Assembly (NCBI GenBank): GCA_934364805.1
Contig: CAKRMH010000012.1
Coordinates: 1 to 64,000 of the forward strand
Length of the DNA: 64,000 bases
Reading direction: 5' to 3'
Source: an uncultured Lachnospiraceae bacterium
Lineage (GTDB): Bacteria; Bacillota; Clostridia; Lachnospirales; Lachnospiraceae
Made by a program: the position numbers and the translations under genes. The stretch's first letter is position 1, and the number at the start of each line of letters is the position of its first letter. The notes under the pieces were generated by a model. The model made no database searches. It was not told the origin of the DNA and worked only from the letters and a program-made list of their open reading frames with translations. Shown here one piece after another: positions 1 through 8,860 of the stretch.

Positions 1-73
1 ATTCGAACCCACGCGCCCTTGCGGACAAACGGTTTTCAAGACCGCCTCGTTATGACCACTTCGATACCTCTCC
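1..73 (-). tRNA. tRNA-Ser (anticodon UGA), 3' end cut by window edge
   Basis: The minus strand reads GGAGAGGTATCGAAGTGG at the 5' end, then a D-arm, an anticodon stem-loop GGTCTTGAAAACC with anticodon TGA, and a long variable arm (GTCCGCAAGGGCGC) typical of class II serine tRNAs, followed by the T-arm GGGTTCGAAT. The 3' acceptor strand lies before base 1. It decodes UCA and, by wobble, other UCN codons. Confidence 0.93.
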
Positions 74-83
74 ATATGCTGTT

Positions 84-102
84 TTGCACTTGCTCAGTGC
101 AA
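84..102 (-). other. small hairpin between ispD and tRNA-Ser
   Basis: A 7-bp inverted repeat, TTGCACT/AGTGCAA with a 5-base loop, lies just upstream of the tRNA on the minus strand. No T-run follows it, so it is a poor terminator; it may be a processing or weak attenuation structure between ispD and the tRNA. Confidence 0.3.
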
Positions 103-132
103 GAGATATATTATCATCAAAACCAACATGTG

Positions 133-849
133 TCAACCAATTTTTTCATTTTTTCTCAAAAATAATTCTGCAATGTGAATATCTTCCGGTGTGGTTATTT
201 TTATATTCTCATAGCTTCCCTGTACCAGTTTAATGCGACAACCTGTTACATATTCCGCAACCATTGCATCATCGGTTATCGCCGGGATCCGTTCTGCGTT
301 CTTTTCCGCCTTCAACACCTTGTCATATGCATCAAAGATCAATGAATAGGAAAAAGCCTGTGGTGTCTGTATCATCCAGAGTGTGCTGCGGTCTGGCGTA
401 TGATCGACATACCCATCCGGATCTGCCACTTTGATCGTATCCTTCACTGGCATAGCTGCTACACAGGCTTTCTGCTGCCTGGCGCCTTCCATCGTTCGTT
501 CAATGATCTCATCGCCTATCATCGGTCTTGCTCCATCGTGTATCAGGACATAATCTGCCCCATGAACCGCTTTCAGCCCTTCAAAAACAGAATGATAACG
601 TTCTTTTCCTCCCGGAACGACCGCTGATACTTTTGTAAAATGGTATCTCTTTATGATTTCTTCTGCGCAATACTCCACATCATCTTTGCCACAGACCAGT
701 ATAATTTCCGACACCCTGCTCTCCTGAAATGCCTTCAGACTGTAATAGATCACTGGTTTTCCATTCAGATCCATATACTGTTTTGGGATATCACTCTTCA
801 TTCTTTTTCCACTGCCCGCAGACAATACAATCGCCGCATATGTGCACAT
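133..849 (-). CDS. ispD: 2-C-methyl-D-erythritol 4-phosphate cytidylyltransferase
   Basis: Third enzyme of the non-mevalonate isoprenoid pathway; joins CTP and methylerythritol phosphate in the cytoplasm. The 238-residue product opens with the nucleotide-binding loop LSAGSGKRM and carries IHDGARP and a later ITDDA motif, as expected for the IspD family, whose usual length is about 230. The frame stays open upstream, but the Met at base 849 is preceded by GAGGTAAG at good spacing and starts directly at the conserved fold, so I chose it. It is the last protein gene of the tsaE-to-ispD run, 79 bp after tsaD, and sits just upstream of the tRNA-Ser gene. Confidence 0.93.
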   Translation of the reverse strand: MCTYAAIVLSAGSGKRMKSDIPKQYMDLNGKPVIYYSLKAFQESRVSEIILVCGKDDVEYCAEEIIKRYHFTKVSAVVPGGKERYHSVFEGLKAVHGADYVLIHDGARPMIGDEIIERTMEGARQQKACVAAMPVKDTIKVADPDGYVDHTPDRSTLWMIQTPQAFSYSLIFDAYDKVLKAEKNAERIPAITDDAMVAEYVTGCRIKLVQGSYENIKITTPEDIHIAELFLRKNEKIG

Positions 850-928
850 TCTGCTTACCTCATTTTCATCTGGATTCGTCTTTTCCGGAAAGTGCTTCCG
901 AGTTTTTCTGCAATGCATGGCAGAATGT

Positions 929-1960
929 CTAGCGTTCTCCGAGTTTCAGATTCGGAACCGCATTCAGATCAAGTCCATCTCTCTTTCCGGCAAGGAAATC
1001 ATAGTATGCAGCTGCTCCGATCATGGCTGCATTATCTGTACAAAGAATCGGGGATGGATGATAGAACTGTACCCCCTTTTTTTTGCATGCCTCTTCCATT
1101 GCAGTGCGCAGTGTGCCATTTGAAGCTACTCCGCCAGCAATCGCAAAGCGATCCATTCCAAATTCATCGACTGCATGCATTGCATGTTCGACCAGTACAT
1201 CCGTAACTGCTTTCTGGAACGAAGCAGCCACATCTGCCGGGTGAATTTCAATTCCTTTCATTTTGCAGCCATTCAGATAATTCAAAACTGCAGATTTTAA
1301 TCCACTGAAGCTGAAGTCATAGGCTCCGCCCCCGACTTTTGCGCGTGGGAACTGAATTGCATCCGGATTGCCTTCATGAGAGATTTTCTCGATCTTTGGT
1401 CCACCAGGATAACCGAGCCCGATCGCTCTGGCCACTTTATCAAAAGCTTCTCCTGCTGCATCATCACGTGTTTTTCCAAGGATCTCATATTTGCCGTAAT
1501 CCGTTACTTTTACAAGGTGTGTATGTCCTCCGGATACAACAAGGCATAAAAATGGAGGTTCTAAGTCCTTATTCTCAATATAATTTGCGCTGATGTGTCC
1601 CTCAATATGGTGTACTCCCACAAGTGGAAGATTCTTTGCGTAAGCGATTGCCTTTGCCTCAGCCACACCAACCAGAAGCGCTCCAACAAGTCCAGGACCA
1701 TATGTAACACCAATGGCATCCATATCATCCAGTGTCATGTGTGCATCTTCGAGTGCCTGTTCGATCACCTGATTGATCTTCTCAATATGTTTTCTGGAAG
1801 CGATTTCCGGAACAACACCTCCATAAAGTGTATGAAGGGCGATCTGGGATGAGATCACGTTTGACCTTACATCTCTTCCATTTACTACGACTGCTGCTGC
1901 GGTTTCATCGCAGGAACTTTCAACCGCCAATATTTTAATTTCTTTTTCTGGGTTATTCAT
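929..1960 (-). CDS. tsaD: tRNA N6-adenosine threonylcarbamoyltransferase
   Basis: Catalytic subunit that, with TsaB and TsaE, transfers threonylcarbamoyl to A37 of ANN-decoding tRNAs. The 343-residue ASKHA-fold protein starts ILAVESSCDETAAAV, has the metal-binding HHIEGH motif near residue 110, SGGHTHL, and the C-terminal GGVASNGTLR. The open frame extends 48 codons upstream, but ATG at 1960 has GGAGGAATAAA in front and matches the family start. Its start is one base from the stop of the preceding small gene, so translation is likely coupled. tsaB and tsaE are encoded a few genes upstream on the same strand, so all three late t6A factors sit in one transcription unit. Confidence 0.95.
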   Translation of the reverse strand: MNNPEKEIKILAVESSCDETAAAVVVNGRDVRSNVISSQIALHTLYGGVVPEIASRKHIEKINQVIEQALEDAHMTLDDMDAIGVTYGPGLVGALLVGVAEAKAIAYAKNLPLVGVHHIEGHISANYIENKDLEPPFLCLVVSGGHTHLVKVTDYGKYEILGKTRDDAAGEAFDKVARAIGLGYPGGPKIEKISHEGNPDAIQFPRAKVGGGAYDFSFSGLKSAVLNYLNGCKMKGIEIHPADVAASFQKAVTDVLVEHAMHAVDEFGMDRFAIAGGVASNGTLRTAMEEACKKKGVQFYHPSPILCTDNAAMIGAAAYYDFLAGKRDGLDLNAVPNLKLGER

Positions 1961-1961
1961 T

Positions 1962-2537
1962 TTATTCCTCCACGGTATCCGGAGCTTCTGTCTGATAAAA
2001 AACAAGGATTTTCCATTTTCCGTCTTCATCTTTGCGAAGAACATATGTCTGATACGTCTTACTATAGGAACCATTTGCCTTGATAAAATATGACGCCGAC
2101 ACATATGCTACATCCGATCCGTTATCTTTCTTATATAAAACATCATTACTGTCACATACATCATACTGTGCAATGGTCTTCGAATCTGCCTGATATTGTG
2201 CAATGTCTGTCTCAACGCAGGTCTTATACTGGTCTTTCGGATTATTTGCCTTCAGATCATCATCAAATAAAGCCAGAGCCTGATCCACCAGTTCGTCCAA
2301 TTCGTCATCTGTATGCGCTTCACTATAATAGCATTTCAGAATACGGTTATAGAACTTCACAACTTCCCTTGGTGTTTCCGGGTAGTCTGTTTCCAGATTC
2401 TTTCCGATCACTTTCTGAACCTCTGTCAGTTTTGTGGCATCCACTGATGGCTTATGATGTTTGGAAACATAAAAAAACCCACCACAGATCACGCCAATAC
2501 AGAGGAGTGCAATTACAACGATTCCTGCTTTTTTCAT
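1962..2537 (-). CDS. conserved small membrane-anchored protein, function unknown
   Basis: A 191-residue protein with a Lys-rich N-terminus, one membrane helix at about residues 5-25, then a soluble acidic domain of about 160 residues that probably faces outside. The domain pattern (YPETPREVVKFYNRI, later alternating strands ending in KWKILVFYQTEAP) resembles NTF2-like lipoprotein-type domains of clostridia, but I cannot name a function. An upstream ATG (base 2543) overlaps the rnz stop as ATGA, but the SD AGGAGGG abuts it; the second ATG gives normal spacing. It is locked between rnz and tsaD in one operon. Confidence 0.75.
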   Translation of the reverse strand: MKKAGIVVIALLCIGVICGGFFYVSKHHKPSVDATKLTEVQKVIGKNLETDYPETPREVVKFYNRILKCYYSEAHTDDELDELVDQALALFDDDLKANNPKDQYKTCVETDIAQYQADSKTIAQYDVCDSNDVLYKKDNGSDVAYVSASYFIKANGSYSKTYQTYVLRKDEDGKWKILVFYQTEAPDTVEE

Positions 2538-2539
2538 TT

Positions 2540-3451
2540 TCATCCCTCCTGAAATACCAGTTCTACACTTTTTCCATCCTTACCCAGATACGCATTATTA
2601 AAAATCTCGCGCACCGCCGGCATATAATCTTCTCCACGAACCAGCGATGGTGAAAAATGTGTCAGCCACAATTCCTGAACCTGTGCTTTTTTTGCCAGTT
2701 CCGCCGCTTCGTAAAATGTCATATGTTTGTATTTCTTCGCCTTTGCAATCTTATCTTTTTCCGCATACATGCCTTCGCAGATAAAAAGATCGGATCCTTC
2801 AGCCGCATCCACAATTGCCTCCACTGGGCGGCTGTCCGTGCAATAAGTAACCTTCAGTCCTTTTCTTGATGGTCCAAGAACCATGTCCGGCGTATAGGTA
2901 TTCCCATCCTGTTCAACCGTCTCCCCTTTCTGAAGATGGCTCCAGAGTTTCATCGGAACATTCTGTTCTTTTGCACGCTCCACAGAAAATCTTCCCGCAC
3001 GTTTAATCTCCACCGAATATCCATAGCACACAACATTGTGCTTTACCCGAAATGCGTGGATCTCATAGCCATTTATGGAAAAATGCGCATCTGGCTCGGT
3101 AATCTCGATACACCGGATCTCAAACGGAAGTTCCGGTGCAATGACACGCATTGCTGAAACTACTCTTTCCAGTCCTTTCGGTCCGATGATCGTAAGCGGC
3201 TCTGTGCGCTCCGCATTCCCCATCGTAAGTAAAAGTCCCGGAAGCCCGCTGATATGATCTGCATGAAAATGTGTGACACATAAAATATCGATCGGTTTAA
3301 AATTCAGTCCTTTTTCTTTCATGGCGATCTGTGTTCCCTCACCACAGTCAATCAGAAGATTGCTTCCATTGTATCTGAGCATCAGTGATGTCAGCCACCG
3401 GTGTGGCAATGGCATCATTCCTGCTGTTCCCAACAGACATACGTCTAACAT
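2540..3451 (-). CDS. rnz: ribonuclease Z (tRNA 3' endonuclease)
   Basis: Metallo-beta-lactamase-fold endonuclease that cuts the 3' trailer of tRNA precursors lacking an encoded CCA. The 303-residue length fits the short bacterial form. Visible motifs are the metal site THFHADHISGLPG at about residue 60, LIDCGEGTQ just before it, and the late LTHFSPS. It overlaps the 3' end of rimI by 7 bp and its stop overlaps the next gene, so it is part of the same operon. Its company with three t6A genes makes this a tRNA-maturation unit. Confidence 0.93.
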   Translation of the reverse strand: MLDVCLLGTAGMMPLPHRWLTSLMLRYNGSNLLIDCGEGTQIAMKEKGLNFKPIDILCVTHFHADHISGLPGLLLTMGNAERTEPLTIIGPKGLERVVSAMRVIAPELPFEIRCIEITEPDAHFSINGYEIHAFRVKHNVVCYGYSVEIKRAGRFSVERAKEQNVPMKLWSHLQKGETVEQDGNTYTPDMVLGPSRKGLKVTYCTDSRPVEAIVDAAEGSDLFICEGMYAEKDKIAKAKKYKHMTFYEAAELAKKAQVQELWLTHFSPSLVRGEDYMPAVREIFNNAYLGKDGKSVELVFQEG

Positions 3452-3891
3452 GTTCTATCCAACTTTCTATTCATTATCAGTGCATCTTCCTTCGGAAGAT
3501 CATAAAATCCTCTGCGAATGCCGACTGATTCAAATCCGCTCTGTTCATAAACATGGATCGCAGCATCATTTGACTTTCGCACTTCAAGAATGATATTTTG
3601 TATCTTTTTTTCTTCAGCGGCTTCCAGCATGGCATGTACCAGGCTTTTTCCAGTTCCTTTCCCTCTCATATCAGGGTGTACCGCTACATTTGTAATCTCA
3701 CCTTCATAAGCGGAATAATAGATTCCGATATACCCGGCAATCCTGCCTTCTGTCTCTGCCACAAGGAATTCTGTATAGTCCAGTGCCAGAGAGTCCAGAA
3801 ATCCCTTTTCACTCCACGGGCGTGAAAAACACAGGCGCTCAATCTCTGCAGCCTGCGGAACATCCACCTCTGTCATCCGCCGGATCAGCAT
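3445..3891 (-). CDS. rimI: ribosomal protein S18 alanine N-acetyltransferase-like GNAT
   Basis: GNAT acetyltransferase of 148 residues. The acetyl-CoA loop RGKGTGKSL is preceded by TNVAVHPDM and followed by EVRKSNDAAIHVYEQSGF, the pattern typical of RimI. Position between tsaB and rnz, overlapping both by 7 bp, is the classic tsaE-tsaB-rimI-tsaD arrangement of Firmicutes, here interrupted by rnz and one unknown gene. Whether it acetylates S18 in this organism is inferred from family and context. Confidence 0.88.
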   Translation of the reverse strand: MLIRRMTEVDVPQAAEIERLCFSRPWSEKGFLDSLALDYTEFLVAETEGRIAGYIGIYYSAYEGEITNVAVHPDMRGKGTGKSLVHAMLEAAEEKKIQNIILEVRKSNDAAIHVYEQSGFESVGIRRGFYDLPKEDALIMNRKLDRTC

Positions 3892-4601
3892 ATACGGAAA
3901 TCCCTTTCTTTCTCCTGACGTTCCCGTTCAGCCTGGGATAATCTGAGATAATCCGGTTTGTGCTCTCCCGCAGTCTCCACCTGCCCCTTTTCAAACATAA
4001 CCGCTCCGAGTGCTGCAACGGATGCAGCACGCTGTTTATTATTGTTTGCAGGAGCAAATGCATACGGAACCACGCAATGTTCTTCAATATAATCATGGAA
4101 TACGTCTACGCCATCTCCAAGGAAAATGGTCTTCCTTCCAGTCTGATTCACGCATTCAATGATCTCATCAATGCCAACTGCGCACTGTGGGATGAGTGTA
4201 TTCAGTTCATTCTCACGAAATTCATACAGTCCAGTATAAGCCTGCTGCCTTCTGGCATCCATAAGCGGGCACACCTGATCTGTTGTTCCCCACATATTAT
4301 AGGCAAGGGCATCGATCGTCGGTACATGCACAAGCGGCTTGTCCAGTGCGAGACCAAGTCCTTTTGCAGTTGCCGATCCGATACGGAGGCCTGTAAACGA
4401 TCCCGGTCCTCCCGACACAGCAATTGCATCCAGTGTATTCAGATCCAGTTCGATCATCTTAGCCACGGTATCCAGCATAGGAAGCAGCGTCTGTGAATGT
4501 GTTTTCTTATAATTGATCGTGTATTCTCCAAGAAGATTGTTATCTTCCACAACTGCGACACTGGCAACCAGTCCCGAGCTGTCTAATGCTAATATTTTCA
4601 T
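3885..4601 (-). CDS. tsaB: tRNA threonylcarbamoyladenosine biosynthesis protein TsaB
   Basis: Non-catalytic ASKHA partner that dimerises with TsaD and recruits TsaE. The 238-residue protein begins KILALDSSG, with the typical SGGPGSFTGLRIG loop near residue 65. It lacks the HxxGH metal motif seen in TsaD, which separates the two paralogues. The start codon overlaps the tsaE stop by 4 bp and its end overlaps rimI, indicating coupled translation. Confidence 0.94.
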   Translation of the reverse strand: MKILALDSSGLVASVAVVEDNNLLGEYTINYKKTHSQTLLPMLDTVAKMIELDLNTLDAIAVSGGPGSFTGLRIGSATAKGLGLALDKPLVHVPTIDALAYNMWGTTDQVCPLMDARRQQAYTGLYEFRENELNTLIPQCAVGIDEIIECVNQTGRKTIFLGDGVDVFHDYIEEHCVVPYAFAPANNNKQRAASVAALGAVMFEKGQVETAGEHKPDYLRLSQAERERQEKERDFRIC

Positions 4602-5041
4602 TCTCCAACCTCTTTAATTGTAATCCTGCGGTAGTCAAACCCTTTTTCCAGGTCTTTCTCAATGGTGATCTCCTTGCGTTTCTCCGGAAGTATCTCCTCA
4701 ATGAGATTCGCCCATTCGATCATGGTGAGCCCTTCTCCGTAGAAATAATCTTCATAGCCAATCTCATCCATCTCCTCGATATCTCCGATCCGGTAAACAT
4801 CAAAATGGTAAAATGGCATGCGCCCTTCCTCATAAACCTGCACAATGGTAAATGTCGGGCTGCTGATCGCCTCCGTAATGCCAAGTCCAAGTGCGATTCC
4901 CTGTGTAAAAACCGTTTTGCCGACTCCAAGATCCCCCACCAGTGTATAAACCTCTCCCGGCTTTGCTTCAAGTCCCATGCGTCTGCCAAGTTCTGCGGTC
5001 TCTTCGGCTGAATATGTTTCGATCGTTGTTATACTGCTCAT
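4598..5041 (-). CDS. tsaE: tRNA threonylcarbamoyladenosine biosynthesis ATPase TsaE
   Basis: Small P-loop ATPase needed for turnover of the TsaB-TsaD complex. The 147-residue protein has Walker A GDLGVGKT at about residue 37, the threonine-rich SSPTFTIV switch, HFDVYRI and the late MIEWANLIEE motif. It is the first gene of the t6A cluster and begins 9 bp after the stop of the YcxB-like gene, so the run may start with that gene. Confidence 0.95.
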   Translation of the reverse strand: MSSITTIETYSAEETAELGRRMGLEAKPGEVYTLVGDLGVGKTVFTQGIALGLGITEAISSPTFTIVQVYEEGRMPFYHFDVYRIGDIEEMDEIGYEDYFYGEGLTMIEWANLIEEILPEKRKEITIEKDLEKGFDYRRITIKEVGE

Positions 5042-5050
5042 TGATATCTC

Positions 5051-5548
5051 CTATTTCATTTTTACACGGAATTTTTCCAGGCTGTTATTAGCAAGCTCTG
5101 CCAGCCTGTCATACTGTCCACCCAGCTGGCTTTTCGGAATAATGTAGGCATTCTTACGTCCACTGTAGATGAGCACATGATTTCTGGTGGAAATCATTTT
5201 ATAGATCTGTTTCCATGGAAGTTCTCCGCTTTCCTCTCCCTGAGTCACACGGATGCCATCCTCTGACACTTCATAATGCAGAGTGTCTGCAAGCACTTTG
5301 TTGCTCTTTAACGTAAGCTTCGCCTTTGTCCATAAAGTAACCGGGATATATCCGATAAAAATCACAAAGAAAATTCCATACATCACTGCATAACTGTAAT
5401 TACCATCTTGATAGGAAACCGCTGTCATAATTCCTGCTAGGATAATGATCAGAATGGAAATGATCCCCTGGCTTCCCGTATATGTCTGATACAGGTTAAA
5501 ACGATACAGATCCTTTGGTTCCAATTTCACATCAAATTCTACTGTCAT
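5051..5548 (-). CDS. YcxB-like membrane protein
   Basis: A 165-residue protein with a short N-terminal cytoplasmic part, two adjacent membrane helices (about residues 28-45 and 52-72), and a C-terminal soluble domain rich in strands with the pattern LPWKQIYKMISTRNHVLIY. This layout matches the YcxB-like family of Firmicutes, whose role is not known. It lies just upstream of tsaE with a 9-bp gap and downstream of the ribU terminator. Confidence 0.75.
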   Translation of the reverse strand: MTVEFDVKLEPKDLYRFNLYQTYTGSQGIISILIIILAGIMTAVSYQDGNYSYAVMYGIFFVIFIGYIPVTLWTKAKLTLKSNKVLADTLHYEVSEDGIRVTQGEESGELPWKQIYKMISTRNHVLIYSGRKNAYIIPKSQLGGQYDRLAELANNSLEKFRVKMK

Positions 5549-5595
5549 CTTATTCTCCCAAATAGTTTTTCTGCGCTCATTATATCATTATCCAG

Positions 5596-5624
5596 AAAAA
5601 AAGAAAAGACGCGATTCCGCGTCT
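5596..5624 (-). terminator. intrinsic terminator after ribU
   Basis: Perfect 7-bp stem AGACGCG/CGCGTCT with a 4-base loop; on the minus strand it is followed by TTTTCTTTTTTT. It separates ribU from the YcxB-like gene and the t6A operon. Confidence 0.88.
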
Positions 5625-5654
5625 CTTCTTCCTGTAAATATGCATCTGGGCATT

Positions 5655-6284
5655 TTAATTTTTATTTCCTTTTAATAATGGTGAAATGTGTTTGTAGATC
5701 AGCAGAGTGATCACAACACTGATCATACCCTTCATAAAGGTAAATGGCATGTTAAAGCAGATCAGGCACTGAAGGATGGATTTCATTCCAGGTACAATCG
5801 CCTGATATGCAGCAAGAATTGCCTCTTTTGGCATGAAATTATAATAGAATGGATATACGACAAAATAGTTTGACACGATAGATACGAGTGCCATTACAAT
5901 TGCTCCGGCAAAGGATCCGATCAATGCGCCTTTTTTGGTCTTTTTAAATTTATAAATGGTACCTGCGGTAAATACAAATACTGCACCAAGGATAAAATTG
6001 GACAATTCTCCGACAAATGCAGTTCTTGAAATAGTCATATGAAGCAGATTCTTGATCAGACATACGATCACACCACATGCAGGTCCCATTGCAAAAGATC
6101 CGATCAATGCCGGGAGTTCGGAAATATCAAGTGAAATAAAATTAGGCATAAATGGCACATTGAAATCAAAATACATCAAAATAAATGCAATTGCCGATAA
6201 CATGCCTGTTACCGTCAGGTATCTTACATTTCCTGTCTGTTTTACGCTTGTGTTGCTTCTTGCTGTTGCTGTTTCGTTACTCAT
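5655..6284 (-). CDS. ribU: ECF transporter S component for riboflavin
   Basis: Substrate-binding membrane subunit of an energy-coupling-factor importer for riboflavin/FMN; it needs the shared EcfAAT module encoded elsewhere. The 209-residue protein has a Ser/Thr-rich N-terminal tail and about six helices, with NFISLDISELPALIGSFAMGP near residue 60, a RibU-type pattern. The open frame reaches into the leader, but ATG at 6284 has GGAGAG at good spacing. The FMN riboswitch and terminator directly upstream fix the substrate assignment well: transcription should stop when FMN is plentiful. Confidence 0.93.
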   Translation of the reverse strand: MSNETATARSNTSVKQTGNVRYLTVTGMLSAIAFILMYFDFNVPFMPNFISLDISELPALIGSFAMGPACGVIVCLIKNLLHMTISRTAFVGELSNFILGAVFVFTAGTIYKFKKTKKGALIGSFAGAIVMALVSIVSNYFVVYPFYYNFMPKEAILAAYQAIVPGMKSILQCLICFNMPFTFMKGMISVVITLLIYKHISPLLKGNKN

Positions 6285-6355
6285 AGTCTTTCTCTCCTTT
6301 TTTATGGGAATTCCAGGAGATTGCCTGACTGGGAAAAAAAATCTTCCCGTAAAGC

Positions 6356-6381
6356 AAAAACCCCGGATCAAAGATCCGGGG
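6356..6381 (-). terminator. riboswitch-controlled terminator of ribU
   Basis: Perfect stem CCCCGGATC/GATCCGGGG with a 3-base loop, followed on the minus strand by TTTTT. It lies between the FMN aptamer and the ribU start, so the switch probably acts by transcription termination. Confidence 0.9.
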
Positions 6382-6443
6382 CTGTAAGTCATTGTTGTCA
6401 TACGGATTTAAGCTTTCCACTTCCTTCCGCATGTTCGATAACT

Positions 6444-6582
6444 CATCTTCTCTCATCCAGACTATACTGTCGGTTCCGGATTCACACCGGATCGGCTGCC
6501 GAAGCAGTTCACGGACTTCCTGTTGCCAGGTTACCGTCGGTCGGGAATCTATGCCTTGGCATATCACCCTGCCCCGAAGAAT
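6444..6582 (-). promoter_or_regulatory. FMN riboswitch (RFN element)
   Basis: The minus strand carries the conserved RFN blocks in order: CTTCGGGGCAGGGTGATAT, GATTCCCGACCGACGGTAA, AAGTCCGTGAAC, GGTGTGAATCCGGAACCGACAGTA and TAGTCTGGATGAGAGAAGATG. These form the P1 to P6 aptamer that binds FMN. The aptamer precedes ribU and an intrinsic terminator. Confidence 0.97.
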
Positions 6583-6603
6583 TCCTATATTTTTTCTACC
6601 ATT

Positions 6604-6632
6604 ATCATATGCAGTTCATGCGATGCTGTCAA
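6604..6632 (-). promoter_or_regulatory. promoter of the ribU riboswitch transcript
   Basis: TTGACA (-35) and TATGAT (-10) on the minus strand, 17 bp apart, placed about 15 bp upstream of the first riboswitch stem. Near-consensus sigma-A promoter. Confidence 0.85.
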
Positions 6633-6679
6633 GAGGTTTTTCATCATTGATGCGTTTTTTCTCAATCCGCAATACCATT

Positions 6680-8824
6680 TTATCCATTCACCTTCATGGT
6701 CAGCTGAATCCTCTGCTTCTTCAGGTCAACACTCATAACCTTGACCTCCACAACATCGCCGACGCTTACCACCTCTAACGGATGTTTGATAAAACGATCA
6801 CACATCTGAGAGATATGCACAAGTCCGTCCTGATGTACTCCGATATCCACAAAAGCACCAAAGTCGATAACATTTCTTACCGTTCCTTTTAGGATCATAC
6901 CCGGAGTCAGATCTTTCATCTCGAGCACATCGCTTCGTAAGATCGGCTTTGGCATGTCCTCTCTCGGATCGCGTGCCGGCTTCTCCAGTTCCTTCACAAT
7001 ATCCAAAAGCGTGAGTTCTCCGATTCCAAGTTCTTCTGCAAGTGCTTTGGAATTTTGGATCTTGCCGGAAATTCCTGCAAGACTTCTCCCTCTCACATCA
7101 TCCATCGTATAACCAAGCCTTGCGAGAAGTTCTTTGGTTGCTGCATAGGATTCCGGATGAACCCCGGTCGCATCCAGCGGATTTTTTCCATCTGCGATCC
7201 GCATAAATCCGGCACATTGTTCGTAGGCTTTCGGTCCAAGTTTTGCAACCTTCAGCAGTTCACTTCTGGATGCAAATCTGCCATGTTCCTCACGGTAAGC
7301 TACAATATTCTTTGCTATGGTTTTGCTGACACCGGATATATACTCCAGAAGTGACGCAGATGCCGTGTTCAGGTCCACTCCGACCTTATTCACGCAGTCC
7401 TCAACAACGCCGCCAAGTGCTTCACTCAGCTTCTTCTGGTTCATATCATGCTGATACTGTCCAACACCGATGGATTTTGGATCGATCTTAACAAGCTCTG
7501 CCAGAGGATCCTGCAGTCGTCTTGCCATGGAAGCTGCGCTTCTTTGTCCCACATCAAAATTCGGGAATTCTTCTGTTGCAAGTCTGCTTGCAGAATATAC
7601 AGACGCTCCGGCCTCATTTACAATAATATACTGGACCTGCACCGGAATTTCTTTCAGAAGCTGTACAATGATCTGCTCTGATTCCCGGGAAGCAGTTCCA
7701 TTCCCCAAAGAGATCAATGTAATGTGGTATTTCGAGATTAATTTCTTTAAAACGGCCTTTGCTTCCTCTACTTTGTTCTGTGGCGCAGTTGGATAAATTA
7801 CCGTCGTATCAAGCACTTTTCCAGTCGGATCGACAACAGCCAGCTTACATCCCGTACGGAATGCAGGATCCCATCCAAGTACAACCTGGCCTGCGATCGG
7901 CGGCTGCATCAAAAGCTGCTCTAAGTTCTTTCCAAAAACTTTGATTGCACCATCCTCCGCACGCTCTGTCATATCACTTCGGATCTCACGCTCAATCGCC
8001 GGTGCGATCAGCCTGTCATATGCATCCGCTGCTACTTCTTTCAATATGTCCGCTGCAGAACTTTCCCTGCGGATCATCTTTTTCTCCAAATATCGTAAAA
8101 TCTCTTCCTCCGGAGCTTCCACTTTGACATTTAAGATTTTTTCTTTCTCGCCACGGTTTAAAGCTAAGATCCGGTGCCCAGCAAGTTTGTTCAGCGGTTC
8201 ATCAAATTCATAGTACATCTCATATACCGATTCCGCTTCCGGATCTTTTGCAGTCGAAATGATCCGCCCCTTTTTCATCGTGAGTTCACGGATTCTGGTC
8301 CGGTATGCTGCATCATCGGAAACTGCCTCTGCAAGAATATCCTTTGCTCCAGCCAGTGCATCTTCTGCGGTAAACACTTCTTTTTCTTCATTGATATATT
8401 TTGCTGCCTCTGCCATATAATCACAGCCGGGCCGCTGTAGTATGACCAGATTGGCAAGTGGCTCAAGCCCTCTCTCCTTTGCAATTGTCGCACGCGTACG
8501 GCGTTTTGGACGATACGGACGATACAGATCGTCAACAGCAACCTGCGTCTCCGCTGCAAGGATCTGTGCTTTTAACTCCTCTGTGAGCTTTCCCTGTTCT
8601 TCTATGCTGGATAATACGGACTCTTTTTTCTCTTCCAGATTTCTGAGATAATTCAGCCGGTCAAACAGATTTCTGAGCACTTCATCATTTAATGCCCCTG
8701 TCGCTTCTTTCCGGTAACGGGCAATAAACGGGATGGTGTTTCCCTCATCGATCAGTTTTACGGCTGCTTCTGCCTGATTTTTCCTGATGTTCAGTTCTTC
8801 GGCAATTTTTGCTATAATATCCAT
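6680..8824 (-). CDS. tex: Tex family S1 RNA-binding protein
   Basis: Nucleic-acid-binding protein of the Tex/YqgF-like family, linked in other bacteria to transcription and RNA handling. The 714-residue length is typical. In order: N-terminal helical Tex domain (IPFIARYRKEATGAL near residue 33), a YqgF-like RNase H-fold domain (GWDPAFRTGCKLAVVD, about residue 320), helix-hairpin-helix segments (ISGVSKTIAKNIVAYREEHG, about 490), and a C-terminal S1 domain (GTVRNVIDFGAFVDIGVHQDG, about 645). Start has AAAGGA upstream. It is monocistronic by the look of its flanks. Confidence 0.95.
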   Translation of the reverse strand: MDIIAKIAEELNIRKNQAEAAVKLIDEGNTIPFIARYRKEATGALNDEVLRNLFDRLNYLRNLEEKKESVLSSIEEQGKLTEELKAQILAAETQVAVDDLYRPYRPKRRTRATIAKERGLEPLANLVILQRPGCDYMAEAAKYINEEKEVFTAEDALAGAKDILAEAVSDDAAYRTRIRELTMKKGRIISTAKDPEAESVYEMYYEFDEPLNKLAGHRILALNRGEKEKILNVKVEAPEEEILRYLEKKMIRRESSAADILKEVAADAYDRLIAPAIEREIRSDMTERAEDGAIKVFGKNLEQLLMQPPIAGQVVLGWDPAFRTGCKLAVVDPTGKVLDTTVIYPTAPQNKVEEAKAVLKKLISKYHITLISLGNGTASRESEQIIVQLLKEIPVQVQYIIVNEAGASVYSASRLATEEFPNFDVGQRSAASMARRLQDPLAELVKIDPKSIGVGQYQHDMNQKKLSEALGGVVEDCVNKVGVDLNTASASLLEYISGVSKTIAKNIVAYREEHGRFASRSELLKVAKLGPKAYEQCAGFMRIADGKNPLDATGVHPESYAATKELLARLGYTMDDVRGRSLAGISGKIQNSKALAEELGIGELTLLDIVKELEKPARDPREDMPKPILRSDVLEMKDLTPGMILKGTVRNVIDFGAFVDIGVHQDGLVHISQMCDRFIKHPLEVVSVGDVVEVKVMSVDLKKQRIQLTMKVNG

Positions 8825-8860
8825 TTATTTTTCCTTTCATCGTCAGATTTATCTTTCCCT

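Noticed and set aside
640..1206. 188-codon plus-strand open frame
   Set aside because: Antisense to ispD and tsaD, no ribosome site, His/Leu/Ser-rich shadow composition.
2090..2653. 187-codon plus-strand open frame
   Set aside because: Antisense shadow of the small membrane protein gene and rnz.
6277..6567. 96-codon open frame on the minus strand ahead of ribU
   Set aside because: It overlaps the FMN riboswitch and its terminator, whose conserved blocks fully explain the sequence.
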